In this document: piece after piece, positions 37,037 through 47,052 of the stretch
Layout of the letters: every line of letters starts with the position of its first letter
Position numbering within the stretch: the stretch's first letter is position 1
DNA from: Mesobacillus jeotgali
Lineage (GTDB): Bacteria; Bacillota; Bacilli; Bacillales; Cytobacillaceae
Assembly: GCF_002874535.1 (NCBI RefSeq)
Contig: NZ_CP025025.1
Span: 2,937,312 to 3,001,311, forward strand
Direction: 5' to 3'
Length of the DNA: 64,000 nucleotides
Translations under genes and position numbers: made by a program
The notes under the pieces: generated by a model
What the model was told of the DNA's origin: nothing
The model's input: only the letters and a program-made list of their open reading frames with translations
Databases searched by the model: none

Positions 37037-38458
37037 TTAAGAATGGATTGCTTTGCCATCCACTGCCAGTGCAGCTTCACCAATTGCCTCGGACAATGTT
37101 GGGTGAGGGTGGATGGTATGGGCAATTTCCCATGGTGTAGCATCTAAAACTTTTGCAAGTCCCGCTTCTGAGATCATATCCGTTACATGCGGGCCGATCA
37201 TATGGACACCAAGAATATCATTAGTTTCCTTGTCAGCTACAATTTTCACAAAACCATCGGATTCACCATATACAAGCGCTTTTCCAATTGCCTTGAAAGA
37301 GAATTTGCCTATTTTCACATCATGACCTTTTTCTTTTGCTTCGTCTTCAGTCAGTCCAACGCTGGCAGCCTCAGGAGAGCTGTAAATACATTTTGATACG
37401 AGCGTATAATCGATTGGATGTGGATTTTGATTAGCAATGTGCTCAACAGCGACTATTCCTTCATGTGAAGCAACATGAGCAAGCTGCAAGCCGCCAATCA
37501 CATCGCCAATTGCATAGATGTGAGATTCTTTTGTCTGGAAAAATTCGTTTGTCTGGATGAAACCTCTTTCCAGCTGAATATCTGTATTCTCAAGGCCGAT
37601 TCCTTCTACATTTGCCTGGCGCCCAACAGAGACAAGCAATTTTTCAGCAGTGAATTCTTTCGTTTCGCCTTTAACCTCTGCGCTGATCGTGACACCATCG
37701 CCTTTTTGCAGGGTCTCTGATAAGACTTTTGCGTTCGTCACGATCTTCACGCCTTTTTTCTTCATTGCGCGCTGCATTTCTCTTGAAACTTCCTTGTCCT
37801 CGGTTGGAACAATACGGTCAGCATACTCAATTACAGTGACAGCAGATCCGAAATCTGCGAGCATGGAAGCCCATTCAATGCCGATTACGCCACCGCCGAC
37901 GATGATGATTGACTTAGGAAGATCCTCCATCACAAGCGCTTCATCTGACGTCATCACATATTGGCCATCTGCTTCAAGACCAGGCAATGTTCTAGGTCTG
38001 GATCCTGTAGCAACGATGACATTCTTAGGGATCAGCATTTCATTTTCTTCGCCATTGTTCATTTCAACAGAAATGGTGCCTGGCATTGGTGAGAATATGG
38101 ATGGACCAAGGATTCTTCCCAAACCTTCATAAACATCGATTTTCCCTTGTTTCATCAGGTGCTGTACACCACGGTGCAGCTGCTCGACGATTTTTTCTTT
38201 TCTTTCCTGTACCTTTATGAAATTGACGCCAACCTCACCTGTCGTCACGCCAAAGTCTTCGCTTTTCTTTGCGGTAGCGAACACCTCCGCACTGCGAAGC
38301 AATGCCTTGCTTGGAATACAGCCTTTATGCAGGCATGTTCCGCCAAGCTTTCCTTTTTCAACGATGGCAGTTTTCAAGCCAAGCTGAGAAGCTCTGATTG
38401 CTGCTACGTATCCGCCTGTACCGCCTCCAAGAATGACCAAATCATATTCTTGAGCCAT
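37037..38458 (-). CDS. lpdV: Dihydrolipoyl dehydrogenase (E3) of the bkd complex
   Basis: Flavoprotein that reoxidises the lipoyl arm of BkdB with NAD+. 473 residues. FAD motif GGGTGGYVAA at 11-20, redox-active pair Cys42/Cys47 in GGTCLHKGCIP, a second GGGVIGIE NAD-binding motif, and the C-terminal HPHPTLSE with the catalytic His. GAGGAGGG precedes ATG 38458. Position between buk and bkdAA is the same as in B. subtilis. Confidence 0.96.
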   Translation of the reverse strand: MAQEYDLVILGGGTGGYVAAIRASQLGLKTAIVEKGKLGGTCLHKGCIPSKALLRSAEVFATAKKSEDFGVTTGEVGVNFIKVQERKEKIVEQLHRGVQHLMKQGKIDVYEGLGRILGPSIFSPMPGTISVEMNNGEENEMLIPKNVIVATGSRPRTLPGLEADGQYVMTSDEALVMEDLPKSIIIVGGGVIGIEWASMLADFGSAVTVIEYADRIVPTEDKEVSREMQRAMKKKGVKIVTNAKVLSETLQKGDGVTISAEVKGETKEFTAEKLLVSVGRQANVEGIGLENTDIQLERGFIQTNEFFQTKESHIYAIGDVIGGLQLAHVASHEGIVAVEHIANQNPHPIDYTLVSKCIYSSPEAASVGLTEDEAKEKGHDVKIGKFSFKAIGKALVYGESDGFVKIVADKETNDILGVHMIGPHVTDMISEAGLAKVLDATPWEIAHTIHPHPTLSEAIGEAALAVDGKAIHS

Positions 38459-38549
38459 CTGGATCCCTCCTCTATAAATGGTTTAACATTATTTATTTGA
38501 TTGCTGATTCCCGCTTCAGGCTCTGACTGGCCCTATAACACAGCCATTC

Positions 38550-39635
38550 TTATCTGCCTGGATATTCTTTTACTTGTTCTTCATCGCGAAGGATGCGGAG
38601 GGCGCCTTCAGCAAGAGCCTGCAGTTCATTTTCACCCGGGTGAACAATAACGTCCGCGATCCAATTAATTCGTTCAGATATTTCCTGGACGAACTCTTTA
38701 CCGTAAGCAAGACCGCCAGTCAGTACAATCGCGTCCACTTTCCCAGCAAGGACAGCACTTGCAGACCCGATTTCCTTTGCTACCTGGTAAGCCATCGCTT
38801 CATATACAAGCTTTGCCTTAGAATTTCCTTGCTTGATCATCTTTTCGACCTTTACCGCATCATTTGTACCAAGGTATCCCACAAGGCCGCCCTGGCCCAC
38901 TAGCTTCTTCATTATTTCTTCGCGGAAATAATCACCGGAAAAACATAGCTGAACAAGGTCGCCCGCTGGTACTGTACCTGCACGTTCTGGACTGAATGGG
39001 CCATCACCATGCAGACCGTTATTCACATCAACAACTCTTCCCATTTTATGGGCACCAACAGTGATACCCCCGCCAAGATGGGTAATAATCAAGTTCAGCT
39101 CTTCATATTTTTTACCCAACTCTTTCGAAACCCTGCGGGCAACTGCCTTTTGATTTAATGCATGAAAAATGCTTTTTCGTTCAATGAGCGAAAATCCCGA
39201 TACACGGGCAACCGGGGCAAGTTCATCGACAACGACCGGGTCGACGATAAAAGAAGGGATATTCAAACCTGATGCAATTTCATATGCTAAAATACCACCC
39301 AGATTTGAAGCATGCTGGCCTGAATAACCTGCTCGCAGGTCATCGAGCATCTTATCATTCACTGCATATGTTCCGCCTTCGATTGGCCGTAAAAGCCCGC
39401 CGCGCCCACAAACAGCACTCAGTTTTGAAATGTTGATCCCTTCAGTATCAAGCGTTTCAAGTATCGTATTCTTCCTGAATTCGTATTGATCGATGATGGT
39501 TTCATAGGAGTTGATGACCGCTGAATCATGACGGATGGTTTTTTCAAAAACCGAAACCTCATTGTCAAATACTCCAATTTTCGTTGATGTAGATCCTGGA
39601 TTAATAACTAGAATCCGATGTTCTGTTTGTTGCAC
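38550..39635 (-). CDS. buk: Branched-chain fatty acid / butyrate kinase
   Basis: ASKHA-fold acyl kinase converting acyl-phosphate plus ADP to the acid plus ATP. 361 residues. Phosphate-binding [10 protein letters not shown] at the start, then [12 protein letters not shown] and [13 protein letters not shown] start at 39635, with GGAGG upstream, gives the normal length; the frame is open back to 39719. With ptb it allows ATP formation from branched acyl-CoAs made by the bkd complex. Confidence 0.94.
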   Translation of the reverse strand: MQQTEHRILVINPGSTSTKIGVFDNEVSVFEKTIRHDSAVINSYETIIDQYEFRKNTILETLDTEGINISKLSAVCGRGGLLRPIEGGTYAVNDKMLDDLRAGYSGQHASNLGGILAYEIASGLNIPSFIVDPVVVDELAPVARVSGFSLIERKSIFHALNQKAVARRVSKELGKKYEELNLIITHLGGGITVGAHKMGRVVDVNNGLHGDGPFSPERAGTVPAGDLVQLCFSGDYFREEIMKKLVGQGGLVGYLGTNDAVKVEKMIKQGNSKAKLVYEAMAYQVAKEIGSASAVLAGKVDAIVLTGGLAYGKEFVQEISERINWIADVIVHPGENELQALAEGALRILRDEEQVKEYPGR

Positions 39636-39876
39636 AGTTAAACCTCCAATTTGCTCGCGGAATGCAAAAATCCGCAATACGTCAGTAGCATTTAGGAAAC
39701 AGCAGAGGCGCCGAAACAAATATTCAGCGCACTCTGCGAAACCTTTTATAGGCTGTTTTCGAATTCATTGTTGGTTTTTGAATAGCTAAACCCCATTATT
39801 ATATCCTTCGAGGCTTTCTCCTACCCTTGATAAACATAATGTTTAACACCAACAATTATCTCGATATGAGCCTAGA

Positions 39877-40971
39877 TTAACGGCGGCTAAGAATATGGTG
39901 GCCGTTTTGCAGGAATTGGCTGCGAGAATTGCGCATTCTTTCGATACGCTCTTCTGCCATACGGTCTGCCGCTTTATAAGTAGGAATTCCATCCCTTTTA
40001 GCAATTTCAATTACTTTCTCGATATTGTTGTAAATAGTTTCAACTTTTTTCATTGCTCTTTCAGCGTTATAGCCGTAAAGCTCATCCGCAACGTTGATGA
40101 CGCCGCCAGCATTGATGACATAGTCAGGGGCGTACACAATACCCATTTCATGGATAATATCTCCATGTTTTGTATCCTTAAGCTGGTTGTTCGCTGCTCC
40201 GGCAATAACCTTCGCTTTTATCTGTGGAATTGTTTCGTCGTTGATTACTGCGCCTAATGCACATGGTGCGTAAATGTCACAGTCAACGCTGTAGATTTCA
40301 TCTGGCTCAACTGCTTTAGCACCGAACTCCTCAACAGCTCTTTGTACTGCTTCCTTGTTTATATCAGTAACAATCAGCTGTGCGCCTTCTTCATGGAGGT
40401 GGCGGCAAAGATTAAATGCAACATTACCCACACCCTGAACTGCAATTGTCTTGCCTTCAAGTGAATCAGTGCCGAAGGCTTCCTTAGCAGCTGCCTTCAT
40501 TCCTCTATATACGCCATAAGCTGTTACAGGGGAAGGATTTCCTGATGAACCGAATGCTGGTGAGATACCAGTTACATAATCAGTTTCCTCATGGATCAAA
40601 TCCATATCCGCTACAGTTGTCCCTACATCCTCTGCAGTGATATATCTTCCATTCAAGCCTTGGATATAGCGGCCGAATGCACGGAACATTTCTTCATTCT
40701 TATCTTTGCGCGGGTCGCCGATAATAACAGTCTTACCGCCACCAAGATTAAGGCCAGCAGCAGCATTCTTGTATGTCATACCTTTAGCAAGGCGCAGTGC
40801 ATCCTCGATTGCCGCTTCTTCTGATGCGTAAGTCCACATACGAGTCCCGCCCAAAGCTGGTCCAAGAGTTGTATCATGAATTGCGATGATTGCTTTCAAT
40901 CCCGACTGTTTATCCTGGCAAAATACAACCTGCTCATAATCGTACTGTTCTAGATACTTGAAAATTTCCAT
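39877..40971 (-). CDS. bcd: Leucine (branched-chain amino acid) dehydrogenase
   Basis: NAD+-dependent oxidative deamination of Leu, Ile and Val to 2-oxoacids, feeding the BKD complex. 364 residues, as in Geobacillus/Bacillus LeuDH. The Gly-rich substrate site with catalytic Lys ([16 protein letters not shown]) and the Rossmann motif [11 protein letters not shown] are present. ATG 40971 follows AGGGGAGG. The 241-base gap to buk shows no convincing terminator or promoter. Confidence 0.96.
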   Translation of the reverse strand: MEIFKYLEQYDYEQVVFCQDKQSGLKAIIAIHDTTLGPALGGTRMWTYASEEAAIEDALRLAKGMTYKNAAAGLNLGGGKTVIIGDPRKDKNEEMFRAFGRYIQGLNGRYITAEDVGTTVADMDLIHEETDYVTGISPAFGSSGNPSPVTAYGVYRGMKAAAKEAFGTDSLEGKTIAVQGVGNVAFNLCRHLHEEGAQLIVTDINKEAVQRAVEEFGAKAVEPDEIYSVDCDIYAPCALGAVINDETIPQIKAKVIAGAANNQLKDTKHGDIIHEMGIVYAPDYVINAGGVINVADELYGYNAERAMKKVETIYNNIEKVIEIAKRDGIPTYKAADRMAEERIERMRNSRSQFLQNGHHILSRR

Positions 40972-41000
40972 TTTTAATTTCCTCCCCTGGTTTATGTAAC

Positions 41001-41906
41001 TTATTTAGAAGCAGAGCATAAAGCCAATGCAAGTGAATATAACTTGCTTTCAGCAGTGTCAGCCCTGGATGTTAACACGATTGGTGCTTTTGCCCCGGCA
41101 ATGATTGCCCCAACCTTTGCGTTGGCAAAGTAAATTAATGATTTATAAAGTACATTTCCTACCTCAATCGCTGGGACTAACAGGATATCAGCCCTGCCGG
41201 CGACTTCACTTTTTATCCCCTTATGTTCTGCGGCAAGCTGTGAAACCGCAATATCGAGGGCCAGCGGGCCATCCACGATACATCCGGGAATTTGTCCCCT
41301 TTTATTCATCATCGTTAATGATGCTGCATCTACCGTGGCCTGCATTGCCGGATTGATCACTTCAACTGCTGCGAGTGGGGCCACTTTCGGCAGTTCAATC
41401 CCTATAGAATGAGCTACCTTGACAGCATTCTTGATGATTTGGGCTTTTTGCTCAAGGTCAGGTGCAATATTCATAGCTGCATCGGTAATGATTGTAAACC
41501 GATCGTAGCCGGCCACCTCAAATACAGCCACATGGGAAAGCACTCCGCCGCTCCTCAGCCCATATTCTTTATTTAGGACAGCTTTCAAAATCGCTGCAGT
41601 CGGGATATTCCCTTTCATCACGACATTGGCTTCTTTGTTTTTGACTGCTTTCACGGCCATTTCTGCGGCAGTATTATTATTAGGCGCGGAAATGATTTTA
41701 ACCCCTTTACTGTTTGCAAGTTCTGGATGCTTAGCTGCAATCATTCTTTCGATTTCTTCTTTGTTTCCGTATAGAAGAAAATCGGCAAGCTCCAGGTTTA
41801 CAGCATGAGCAACTGCCTCTAATACCTCAGCATCTTCTGCCGCTGCGACCGCAACTGTTTTCCTGTCATTTTGGGATGCCATGCTGATAAGTGAGTCTAA
41901 TTTCAT
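41001..41906 (-). CDS. ptb: Phosphate butyryltransferase
   Basis: Converts (branched) acyl-CoA and phosphate to acyl-phosphate and CoA. 301 residues, PTA/PTB family, with [10 protein letters not shown] and the late [15 protein letters not shown] segment. First gene of the bkd operon; ATG 41906 follows AAAGGG. A consensus sigma-54 promoter stands about 50 bases upstream, so expression should need SigL and BkdR. Confidence 0.95.
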   Translation of the reverse strand: MKLDSLISMASQNDRKTVAVAAAEDAEVLEAVAHAVNLELADFLLYGNKEEIERMIAAKHPELANSKGVKIISAPNNNTAAEMAVKAVKNKEANVVMKGNIPTAAILKAVLNKEYGLRSGGVLSHVAVFEVAGYDRFTIITDAAMNIAPDLEQKAQIIKNAVKVAHSIGIELPKVAPLAAVEVINPAMQATVDAASLTMMNKRGQIPGCIVDGPLALDIAVSQLAAEHKGIKSEVAGRADILLVPAIEVGNVLYKSLIYFANAKVGAIIAGAKAPIVLTSRADTAESKLYSLALALCSASK

Positions 41907-41954
41907 GACTGATTCAACCCTTTCTCTTCTTCTCGCATCACCGCTAATTATTTA

Positions 41955-41970
41955 TGCAAGAACTGTGCCA
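41955..41970 (-). promoter_or_regulatory. Sigma-54 (SigL) promoter of the bkd operon
   Basis: On the minus strand TGGCAC, five bases, TTGCA: the full -24/-12 consensus including the invariant GG and GC. It lies between bkdR and ptb. The neighbouring gene encodes a sigma-54 activator. Confidence 0.95.
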
Positions 41971-42038
41971 ACTCAAAACATTGAAAACGCTTTACTTTTG
42001 CATAAAAATATTATGAAAAAAATTGCAGAGTGTGAAGA

Positions 42039-44099
42039 TTATTGCATGCTATCTGCTTCAATGTTATATTTTTCAAGCTTATAATATAAATTTCTGACTG
42101 ATACACCTAATACTTTGGCTGCAGCTGTTTTATTCCCTTTTACAGCCTTAAGTGTTGATTTGATTACCTTCGCTTCGTACTTTTCCAACTGGAGCGCAAG
42201 GGGTTCAGTTGGTATAGACTGCTCTACCGGATCTTCACTGTCCATGATTTGGCTGTTCTGCAATTCAGGTAAATGCTCTATCCGGATGATCGTTTCACTA
42301 TAGCTCAAGAAGATAATCGCGCGACCAAGGACATTTTCAAGCTCTCTTACATTTCCAGGCCAATCATAATCCATCAACTTGTTAATGGCATTCTCAGAAA
42401 CACCTTCAACGATACGTCCATAATCTTGATTAATTTTGCGGATCAACCTTTCACAAAGGAGAGGAATATCTTCCTTCCTTCTTCTAAGAGGCGGTATATG
42501 AATCGGCATTCTGTTCAATCGATAATATAAGTCTTCTCTAAAACTGCCGTTCGCAATCGCTTTTTCCAGGTTCATATTTGTGGCAGCTATAACCCTGACA
42601 TTGATTGGTACAGGTTTCGTTCCACCTACCCGGACAATTTCTCTCTCCTGTAAAACCCGGAGTAATTTGGCCTGAGTATTGGCAGGCAATTCTCCGATTT
42701 CATCAAGGAAAATACTGCCGTTATTAGCTTCCTCAAAAAACCCTCGTTTACCGCCCCGTTTAGCCCCTGAAAACGCCCCTTCTTCATAGCCGAAGAGTTC
42801 GCTTTCCAGCAGCGATTCAGAAATTGCCGCGCAATTCACACGTATGAACTTGTTGAACCTGCGGTCACTGGCATTGTGAATCGCATGGGCAAATAATTCT
42901 TTCCCTGTTCCTGATTCCCCGCGAAGGAGGACTGTTGCAGGCGTTTTGGCCCCTAACTTTGCTTGTTCAATCGGAATTGTCATTTCTTCTGATTGCCCGA
43001 TAATATCCTCAAACGAGTACTTCGCTTCAAGGGTCCTGATAATCTGTCTTGCGCGTGTCAGCTCCCGATTCAAGCTCTGGATTTCCGACATATCATGGAT
43101 AACCCCGACACTGCCCTTTAACTTCCCATCTACTATGATTGGGGCTACGTTGACGACAACTTCTTTTTTATTCGGGCCTACTCTCATCGCTGTTCCACGA
43201 ACTGGTCTTCTCGTCTTAAGGACTTTCATGTGCATGCTCTCGCCTTCTGATATATCAGCGGTGGCTGGCTGCCCGATTACTTCCTCTTCCTTAAGTCCAG
43301 TGATCCTGGTATAAGCCGGATTGATCAAAATCCCCCTGCCATCTTCATCTACTACAGAAATTGCTTCATCGCTCGAGTTTATGATTGCCTGAAGCATTGT
43401 CTGAATCTCTTTTAAATTCGTTATCTCTTCCGCCAGGTTCACCACTTCTGTAATATCCTTGAAAACGGAGAATGCCCCAATCAATTGGTCATTTTCATCA
43501 ATGATTGGAATTCTTGTAGTGATGATTTTCGATCCATTTGGAAGCAATAATTCCTGATTGGACTCTGTCTTCCTTGTGTTCAAAATTCTCGGAAGCTTGC
43601 TCGTTGGAATAATTTCTAAAACATGTTGCCCTTCTGACTGTTCCCTTGTTGTTCCGATAATTTTTTCAGCACTTTTGTTAAACAAAGTTATGATTCCTTC
43701 TGTATTGATGACTACCATGCCATCTCCAGAGGAGTTAAAAATCAAGTCATGCTCATATGTAATTTTCCTGAGAGTTTTTATTAACTCTTCCTTTTCCTCT
43801 AAGAGCGTCGCCAGCAGGAATGCGACACTGCCGGGAATCAGTACAGTGTTTTTACCGCGGGCTTCCCTTAATTCCCTGAAGACTTCTTCCTCACCGGTCA
43901 CTTCGATGATGATATCCAGCTGGTCTGACATATATTGATGCCAATCTGTTCCGGTTTGGATGCCAGCATTTTGCGCAGCGAGAATTCCGGGGGCCTCAGG
44001 ATTAAGGTCAATCACAGCTATCACATCTGCAGTCTGTTTGAAAATGTTCAGGATGGCCGTTCCACCCTTACCCGCTCCTACAATCATTACTTTCTGCAT
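42039..44099 (-). CDS. bkdR: Sigma-54-dependent activator BkdR
   Basis: 686 residues. N-terminal alpha/beta domain with a dinucleotide-type motif VGAGKGG at about 7-13 and an acidic segment [10 protein letters not shown] at the end of the next strand. Two PAS domains follow (about 112-230 and 240-350), then an AAA+ domain with Walker A GESGTGKE, a GAFSGA sigma-54 contact loop and FLDEIGE, and a Fis-type helix-turn-helix at the C-terminus. ATG 44099 is chosen for GGTGG upstream. It should activate the downstream SigL promoter in response to branched-chain amino acids or their catabolites. GAFSGA replaces the commoner GAFTGA. Confidence 0.94.
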   Translation of the reverse strand: MQKVMIVGAGKGGTAILNIFKQTADVIAVIDLNPEAPGILAAQNAGIQTGTDWHQYMSDQLDIIIEVTGEEEVFRELREARGKNTVLIPGSVAFLLATLLEEKEELIKTLRKITYEHDLIFNSSGDGMVVINTEGIITLFNKSAEKIIGTTREQSEGQHVLEIIPTSKLPRILNTRKTESNQELLLPNGSKIITTRIPIIDENDQLIGAFSVFKDITEVVNLAEEITNLKEIQTMLQAIINSSDEAISVVDEDGRGILINPAYTRITGLKEEEVIGQPATADISEGESMHMKVLKTRRPVRGTAMRVGPNKKEVVVNVAPIIVDGKLKGSVGVIHDMSEIQSLNRELTRARQIIRTLEAKYSFEDIIGQSEEMTIPIEQAKLGAKTPATVLLRGESGTGKELFAHAIHNASDRRFNKFIRVNCAAISESLLESELFGYEEGAFSGAKRGGKRGFFEEANNGSIFLDEIGELPANTQAKLLRVLQEREIVRVGGTKPVPINVRVIAATNMNLEKAIANGSFREDLYYRLNRMPIHIPPLRRRKEDIPLLCERLIRKINQDYGRIVEGVSENAINKLMDYDWPGNVRELENVLGRAIIFLSYSETIIRIEHLPELQNSQIMDSEDPVEQSIPTEPLALQLEKYEAKVIKSTLKAVKGNKTAAAKVLGVSVRNLYYKLEKYNIEADSMQ

Positions 44100-44313
44100 A
44101 ATATCCACCACATATCTGGAAAAATATTTCATGGGTCCAATTTTCTAGTCTGCAAAATCTTTCACTATCATTGTAATTCTTTTTGAATGCGCTGACAAAT
44201 TTCTTTGTTTTCAAACTCTTCTGTAAGTAAGGCTCTTTGAATAACTTATATTGCGGAAAAACACGGGGTTAAGTATACTTTTTAAAAGAGGACAAATATC
44301 GAGGGGAAACCAA

Positions 44314-44577
44314 ATGATCAGGATCATAGCATTAATCATTATGTTGATACCAGGCGTCATTGCTGCTTTAGGGGTTAAACTTATGCGAGACATGGTGTTT
44401 GGAATCTTGCAAGCGCCATTTCCATATTTGTGGCTTCAATTTCTTGCGGGACTTCTTTTTTTCCTGGCTGGACTGGGGTTCATCGCTGGTTTCATCCTGC
44501 ACCGTGATCGTAAAAGAAATAAAGTCCAGGCATTTTTTCGAATACCTGATAGCAATAAAAAGCAAAACAGGCCTTGA
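44314..44577 (+). CDS. yqzF: DUF2627 membrane protein (YqzF)
   Basis: An 87-residue protein with two hydrophobic helices (about 3-22 and 36-60) and a basic tail. The MIRIIALIIMLIPGVIAALG start and GIKLMRD-like motif mark the YqzF/DUF2627 family, conserved next to bkdR in Bacillaceae. ATG 44314 follows GAGGGG. Divergent from bkdR and convergent with the glycerophosphodiesterase gene. Function unknown. Confidence 0.88.
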   Translation: MIRIIALIIMLIPGVIAALGVKLMRDMVFGILQAPFPYLWLQFLAGLLFFLAGLGFIAGFILHRDRKRNKVQAFFRIPDSNKKQNRP

Positions 44578-44600
44578 TTTATTCAGGCCTGTTTATTTTT
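44565..44600. terminator. Bidirectional terminator containing both stop codons
   Basis: AAACAGGCC (44565-44573) pairs with GGCCTGTTT (44586-44594), with TATTTTTCC after it on the plus strand and TGCTTTTTATTG on the minus strand. The stop codons of yqzF and of the convergent phosphodiesterase lie in its loop. Confidence 0.9.
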
Positions 44601-45316
44601 CCTCTTATTCTTTTCGCCTTTGCAGGGTCATCTGTTATGATCGCACTGCAATTAACCTTGAATAACCTTTCCAGCTCTGCTTCTTTATTTACAGTATATG
44701 GTCTAACTTCAATCCCGCTCTCCAGGGATGCTCTGACGATTTGATCCGGTGCAGCCCGCCAATGCGGATGAAAGCCTTTAGCTTTTATCGACTGTGCGTA
44801 AATCCAGGGCATGTATAAGCCTTCCGAAAGCAACGGTGCGATTTCAATCTCTGGCGCAAGCAAATAGCTGTTGACAATGCTGTAATGATTGAATGATGAA
44901 ATGATGATCCTGTCTGATAAGTCATAAGCCCTAACCATATTTATGACCTTTTCCTCCATACCTTCATAAGGGATAATACTATTTTTCAATTCAATATTAC
45001 AGACCATTTCCGTCCCAGATAGCCATGCCAGTACTTCATCTAAAGTAGGAATCGGTTCTTTTTTTGGTAAAGCCTCGAATTTGAATCGGGCGTCCAATTT
45101 TTTTAAATCCTTTAAATCGTAGTCCTTTACCAGTCCAGTACCATCCGTCGTACGATCAACCTTTTCATCATGAATCACAACTAGCTCACCGTCTTTTGTC
45201 ATTTGGACATCGAGCTCCAGACCCTCAGCACCTGCTTTTTCAGCTTCTTTGAATGCCAGCAAAGTGTTTTCAGGATATTCGGCTGCATAGCCGCGATGTG
45301 CTAAAATAAGAGTCAT
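44579..45316 (-). CDS. yqiK: Glycerophosphodiester phosphodiesterase (YqiK-like)
   Basis: A 245-residue GDPD-family TIM barrel without a signal peptide, so cytoplasmic. LAHRGYAAEYPENT carries the first catalytic His/Arg/Glu, ELDVQMTKDGELVVIHD the metal Glu/Asp and second His. Hydrolyses glycerophosphodiesters to glycerol 3-phosphate and alcohol. The start is uncertain: ATG 45316 fits homologues; GTG or ATG codons up to 45331 are alternatives. Confidence 0.9.
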   Translation of the reverse strand: MTLILAHRGYAAEYPENTLLAFKEAEKAGAEGLELDVQMTKDGELVVIHDEKVDRTTDGTGLVKDYDLKDLKKLDARFKFEALPKKEPIPTLDEVLAWLSGTEMVCNIELKNSIIPYEGMEEKVINMVRAYDLSDRIIISSFNHYSIVNSYLLAPEIEIAPLLSEGLYMPWIYAQSIKAKGFHPHWRAAPDQIVRASLESGIEVRPYTVNKEAELERLFKVNCSAIITDDPAKAKRIRGKINRPE

Positions 45317-45357
45317 AACCATCACACCCATCTTTTCAATTTGGAGGAGAAGAAACA

Positions 45358-45504
45358 ATGAGACCATTACATATTTCCGCTGAGACCGCTATTAAGCTAT
45401 CCGAAAAACTCGGAGTACCCATTGAACAAATCATGCACATGCCCCAACATATCCTTATTCAAAAATTAACGGAACTTGAAAAAGAAATAGAAAAAGAAAA
45501 ATAA
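45358..45504 (+). CDS. YycC-like small protein
   Basis: A 48-codon gene with a very good ribosome site (GGAGGAG) before ATG 45358. The product starts MRPLHISAETAIKLSEKLG and has HMPQHILIQKL, the pattern of the short YycC family, and ends in a Glu/Lys-rich tail. Cytoplasmic, helical, function unknown. A terminator follows ten bases after the stop. It is divergent from the phosphodiesterase, with overlapping 5' regions. Confidence 0.82.
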   Translation: MRPLHISAETAIKLSEKLGVPIEQIMHMPQHILIQKLTELEKEIEKEK

Positions 45505-45511
45505 ATTCCAA

Positions 45512-45534
45512 AACGCCTATATGGCGTTTTTTTA
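45512..45534 (+). terminator. Terminator of the YycC-like gene
   Basis: AAACGCC / GGCGTTT stem with a TATAT loop followed by a T run, directly after the stop. Confidence 0.8.
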
Positions 45535-45595
45535 TGTAATTCTTTGCTATATATACATGATAATATCCATACTCATGGTTTACCAATTTTCAGGC

Positions 45596-45646
45596 ATATA
45601 AAAACATCTTACTTTAGTACGGTAAGACCGTGATAAAGTAAGATGT
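45596..45646 (-). terminator. Terminator of spo0A
   Basis: Perfect 12-base stem ACATCTTACTTT / AAAGTAAGATGT (45604-45615, 45635-45646) with a nested ACGGT/ACCGT hairpin inside. On the minus strand TTTTTAT follows, 45 bases past the spo0A stop. Confidence 0.85.
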
Positions 45647-45691
45647 CGCATAAAATATTAAGAATAAATAGCTAAATTTGCCCTAACTCTT

Positions 45692-46489
45692 TCAAGAAGC
45701 TTTATGCTCAAGGCGCAGTTTGTCAGCGACCATCGCGATGAATTCGGAATTTGTCGGCTTTGCCTTTGACATCGAAACAGTATAACCGAACAGCGAGGAA
45801 ATGGAATCAATATTCCCTCTGCTCCACGCCACTTCAATCGCATGGCGGATAGCACGTTCTACACGGCTTGCCGTTGTATTGAATTTCTTGGCAATATCTG
45901 GATAGAGGACTTTTGTGATCGAGCCAAGTAGTTCAATATCGTTATATACCATTGAGATGGCCTCACGCAAGTACATATAACCTTTAATATGTGCAGGGAC
46001 CCCAATTTCATGAATGATACTTGTAATGCTTGCATCAAGGTTTTTAGGCTTTTGCTCCGCATTCGATCTGCCATAATTGATTGATGAGGATGGTTTACGA
46101 GCTACTGATTTTGCCTTGCCGCTTACCTGACGAATATGACCTGCCAGTTGCTCCATATCGAACGGCTTTAGAATGAAATATGATGCCCCAAGGTCTACAG
46201 CTTTCTTTGTTACATCTTCCTGGCCAAACGCAGTCAGCATGATTACATTTGGAATGATACCCTTCTTCATTTCACGAAGTCTCTCCAGGACCGCCAGCCC
46301 ATCAAGGTGCGGCATAATAATATCTAACAGCAAGACATCAGGATCTGTATCTTCAAGCACTTCTAAACATTCCTGGCCATTATGGGCAACTCCAACAATC
46401 TCCATATCATCCTGAGAGGAAATATATTCCTCAAGAAGACCTACTAATTCTCTGTTGTCATCAACGACGCATACTTTTATTTTGTTCAC
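45692..46489 (-). CDS. spo0A: Sporulation master regulator Spo0A
   Basis: Response regulator that receives phosphate from the phosphorelay and controls entry into sporulation. 265 residues: receiver domain with Asp10/Asp11, phospho-acceptor Asp56 (LLLDIIMPH) and the [23 protein letters not shown] region, a variable linker (about 125-145), and a C-terminal DNA-binding domain nearly identical to that of B. subtilis ([19 protein letters not shown]). GTG start at 46489 after AGGAGG, the same start codon type as in B. subtilis. Confidence 0.98.
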   Translation of the reverse strand: MNKIKVCVVDDNRELVGLLEEYISSQDDMEIVGVAHNGQECLEVLEDTDPDVLLLDIIMPHLDGLAVLERLREMKKGIIPNVIMLTAFGQEDVTKKAVDLGASYFILKPFDMEQLAGHIRQVSGKAKSVARKPSSSINYGRSNAEQKPKNLDASITSIIHEIGVPAHIKGYMYLREAISMVYNDIELLGSITKVLYPDIAKKFNTTASRVERAIRHAIEVAWSRGNIDSISSLFGYTVSMSKAKPTNSEFIAMVADKLRLEHKAS

Positions 46490-46559
46490 TACTTGGTTCC
46501 TCCTCAATCCAATTATGATCACAAACATTATCTTCTCTAAATTCTATTCTAAATGACTA

Positions 46560-46584
46560 ATTCGACAATGCAACAGAAATTCCT
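46560..46584 (-). promoter_or_regulatory. Sigma-H-type promoter with 0A box upstream of spo0A
   Basis: On the minus strand AGGAATTT (46584-46577) fits a sigma-H -35 element, and GAAT (46563-46560) the -10. The -10 overlaps TGTCGAA (46567-46561), a perfect 0A box. A second TGTCGAA lies at 46691-46697 in the other orientation. This is the pattern expected for the autoregulated, sporulation-phase spo0A promoter. Confidence 0.72.
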
Positions 46585-46735
46585 CTTATTTTTAATTTTT
46601 TCTTAAAAAAGTAATATTTTCTTATTAATGCTTCATTTTCCTTTGTTTTTCGACTTATTTCGATAGTTGACAAAAAAGCTTCAGTTAATTTGTCGAATAA
46701 TCTTGTTTCCAAGAACCCCTTTTGTTCCTTAGTCT

Positions 46736-46850
46736 GTTGACTTCCGTTCCAGGCGCTACGCATTCCTCAGGGAAGATTTATGAAATACACCAACCAGCTT
46801 TTTCAAAAAGCGAATTCTTCCTCGTGGCGGTGAGGGCTCCTTATCGTAAG
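46736..46850. repeat. Broken copy of the Bacillaceae dispersed element
   Basis: GTTGACTTCCGTTCCAGGCG at 46736 matches the left end of the element at 27961. The homology then decays: an unrelated AT-rich stretch (about 46777-46820) splits it, and a GTGGCGGTGAGGGCTCCT remnant follows. No right end is found. This and the next repeat fill the 563-base spo0A-spoIVB gap together with the spo0A promoter; no gene is present. Confidence 0.6.
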
Positions 46851-46852
46851 TG

Positions 46853-46995
46853 AACCCTTCGTAATTTTTATAGATTTCTGCCCCTCATGCCCCTTATGAC
46901 GGAAACTTTTTCGCGATTTTCACTGATTTCTGTCTGTCATATCCCCGGTGACGGACACTTTTTCGTGATTTTCTTCCGTCATGCTCCTGCGGCGT
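46853..46995. repeat. Tandem repeat array, 52-bp period, hairpin units
   Basis: TGACGGA(A/C)ACTTTTTCG(C/T)GATTTTC recurs at 46898 and 46950, 52 bases apart, each preceded by TTTCTG(C/T)C..GTCAT-like sequence. A partial unit lies on either side. In the second unit TGTCTGTCA pairs with TGACGGACA, giving a nine-pair hairpin. It lies between spo0A and the end of spoIVB. Confidence 0.75.
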
Positions 46996-47052
46996 CTGTA
47001 TATTGTTACACATAAAGAAAAGGCGGCTATTTGCCGCCGCCGAATTCCTGTA

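Noticed and set aside
46557-46763. Small minus-strand open frame upstream of spo0A
   Set aside because: It runs through the spo0A promoter and part of a repeat, has no ribosome site and no recognisable family.
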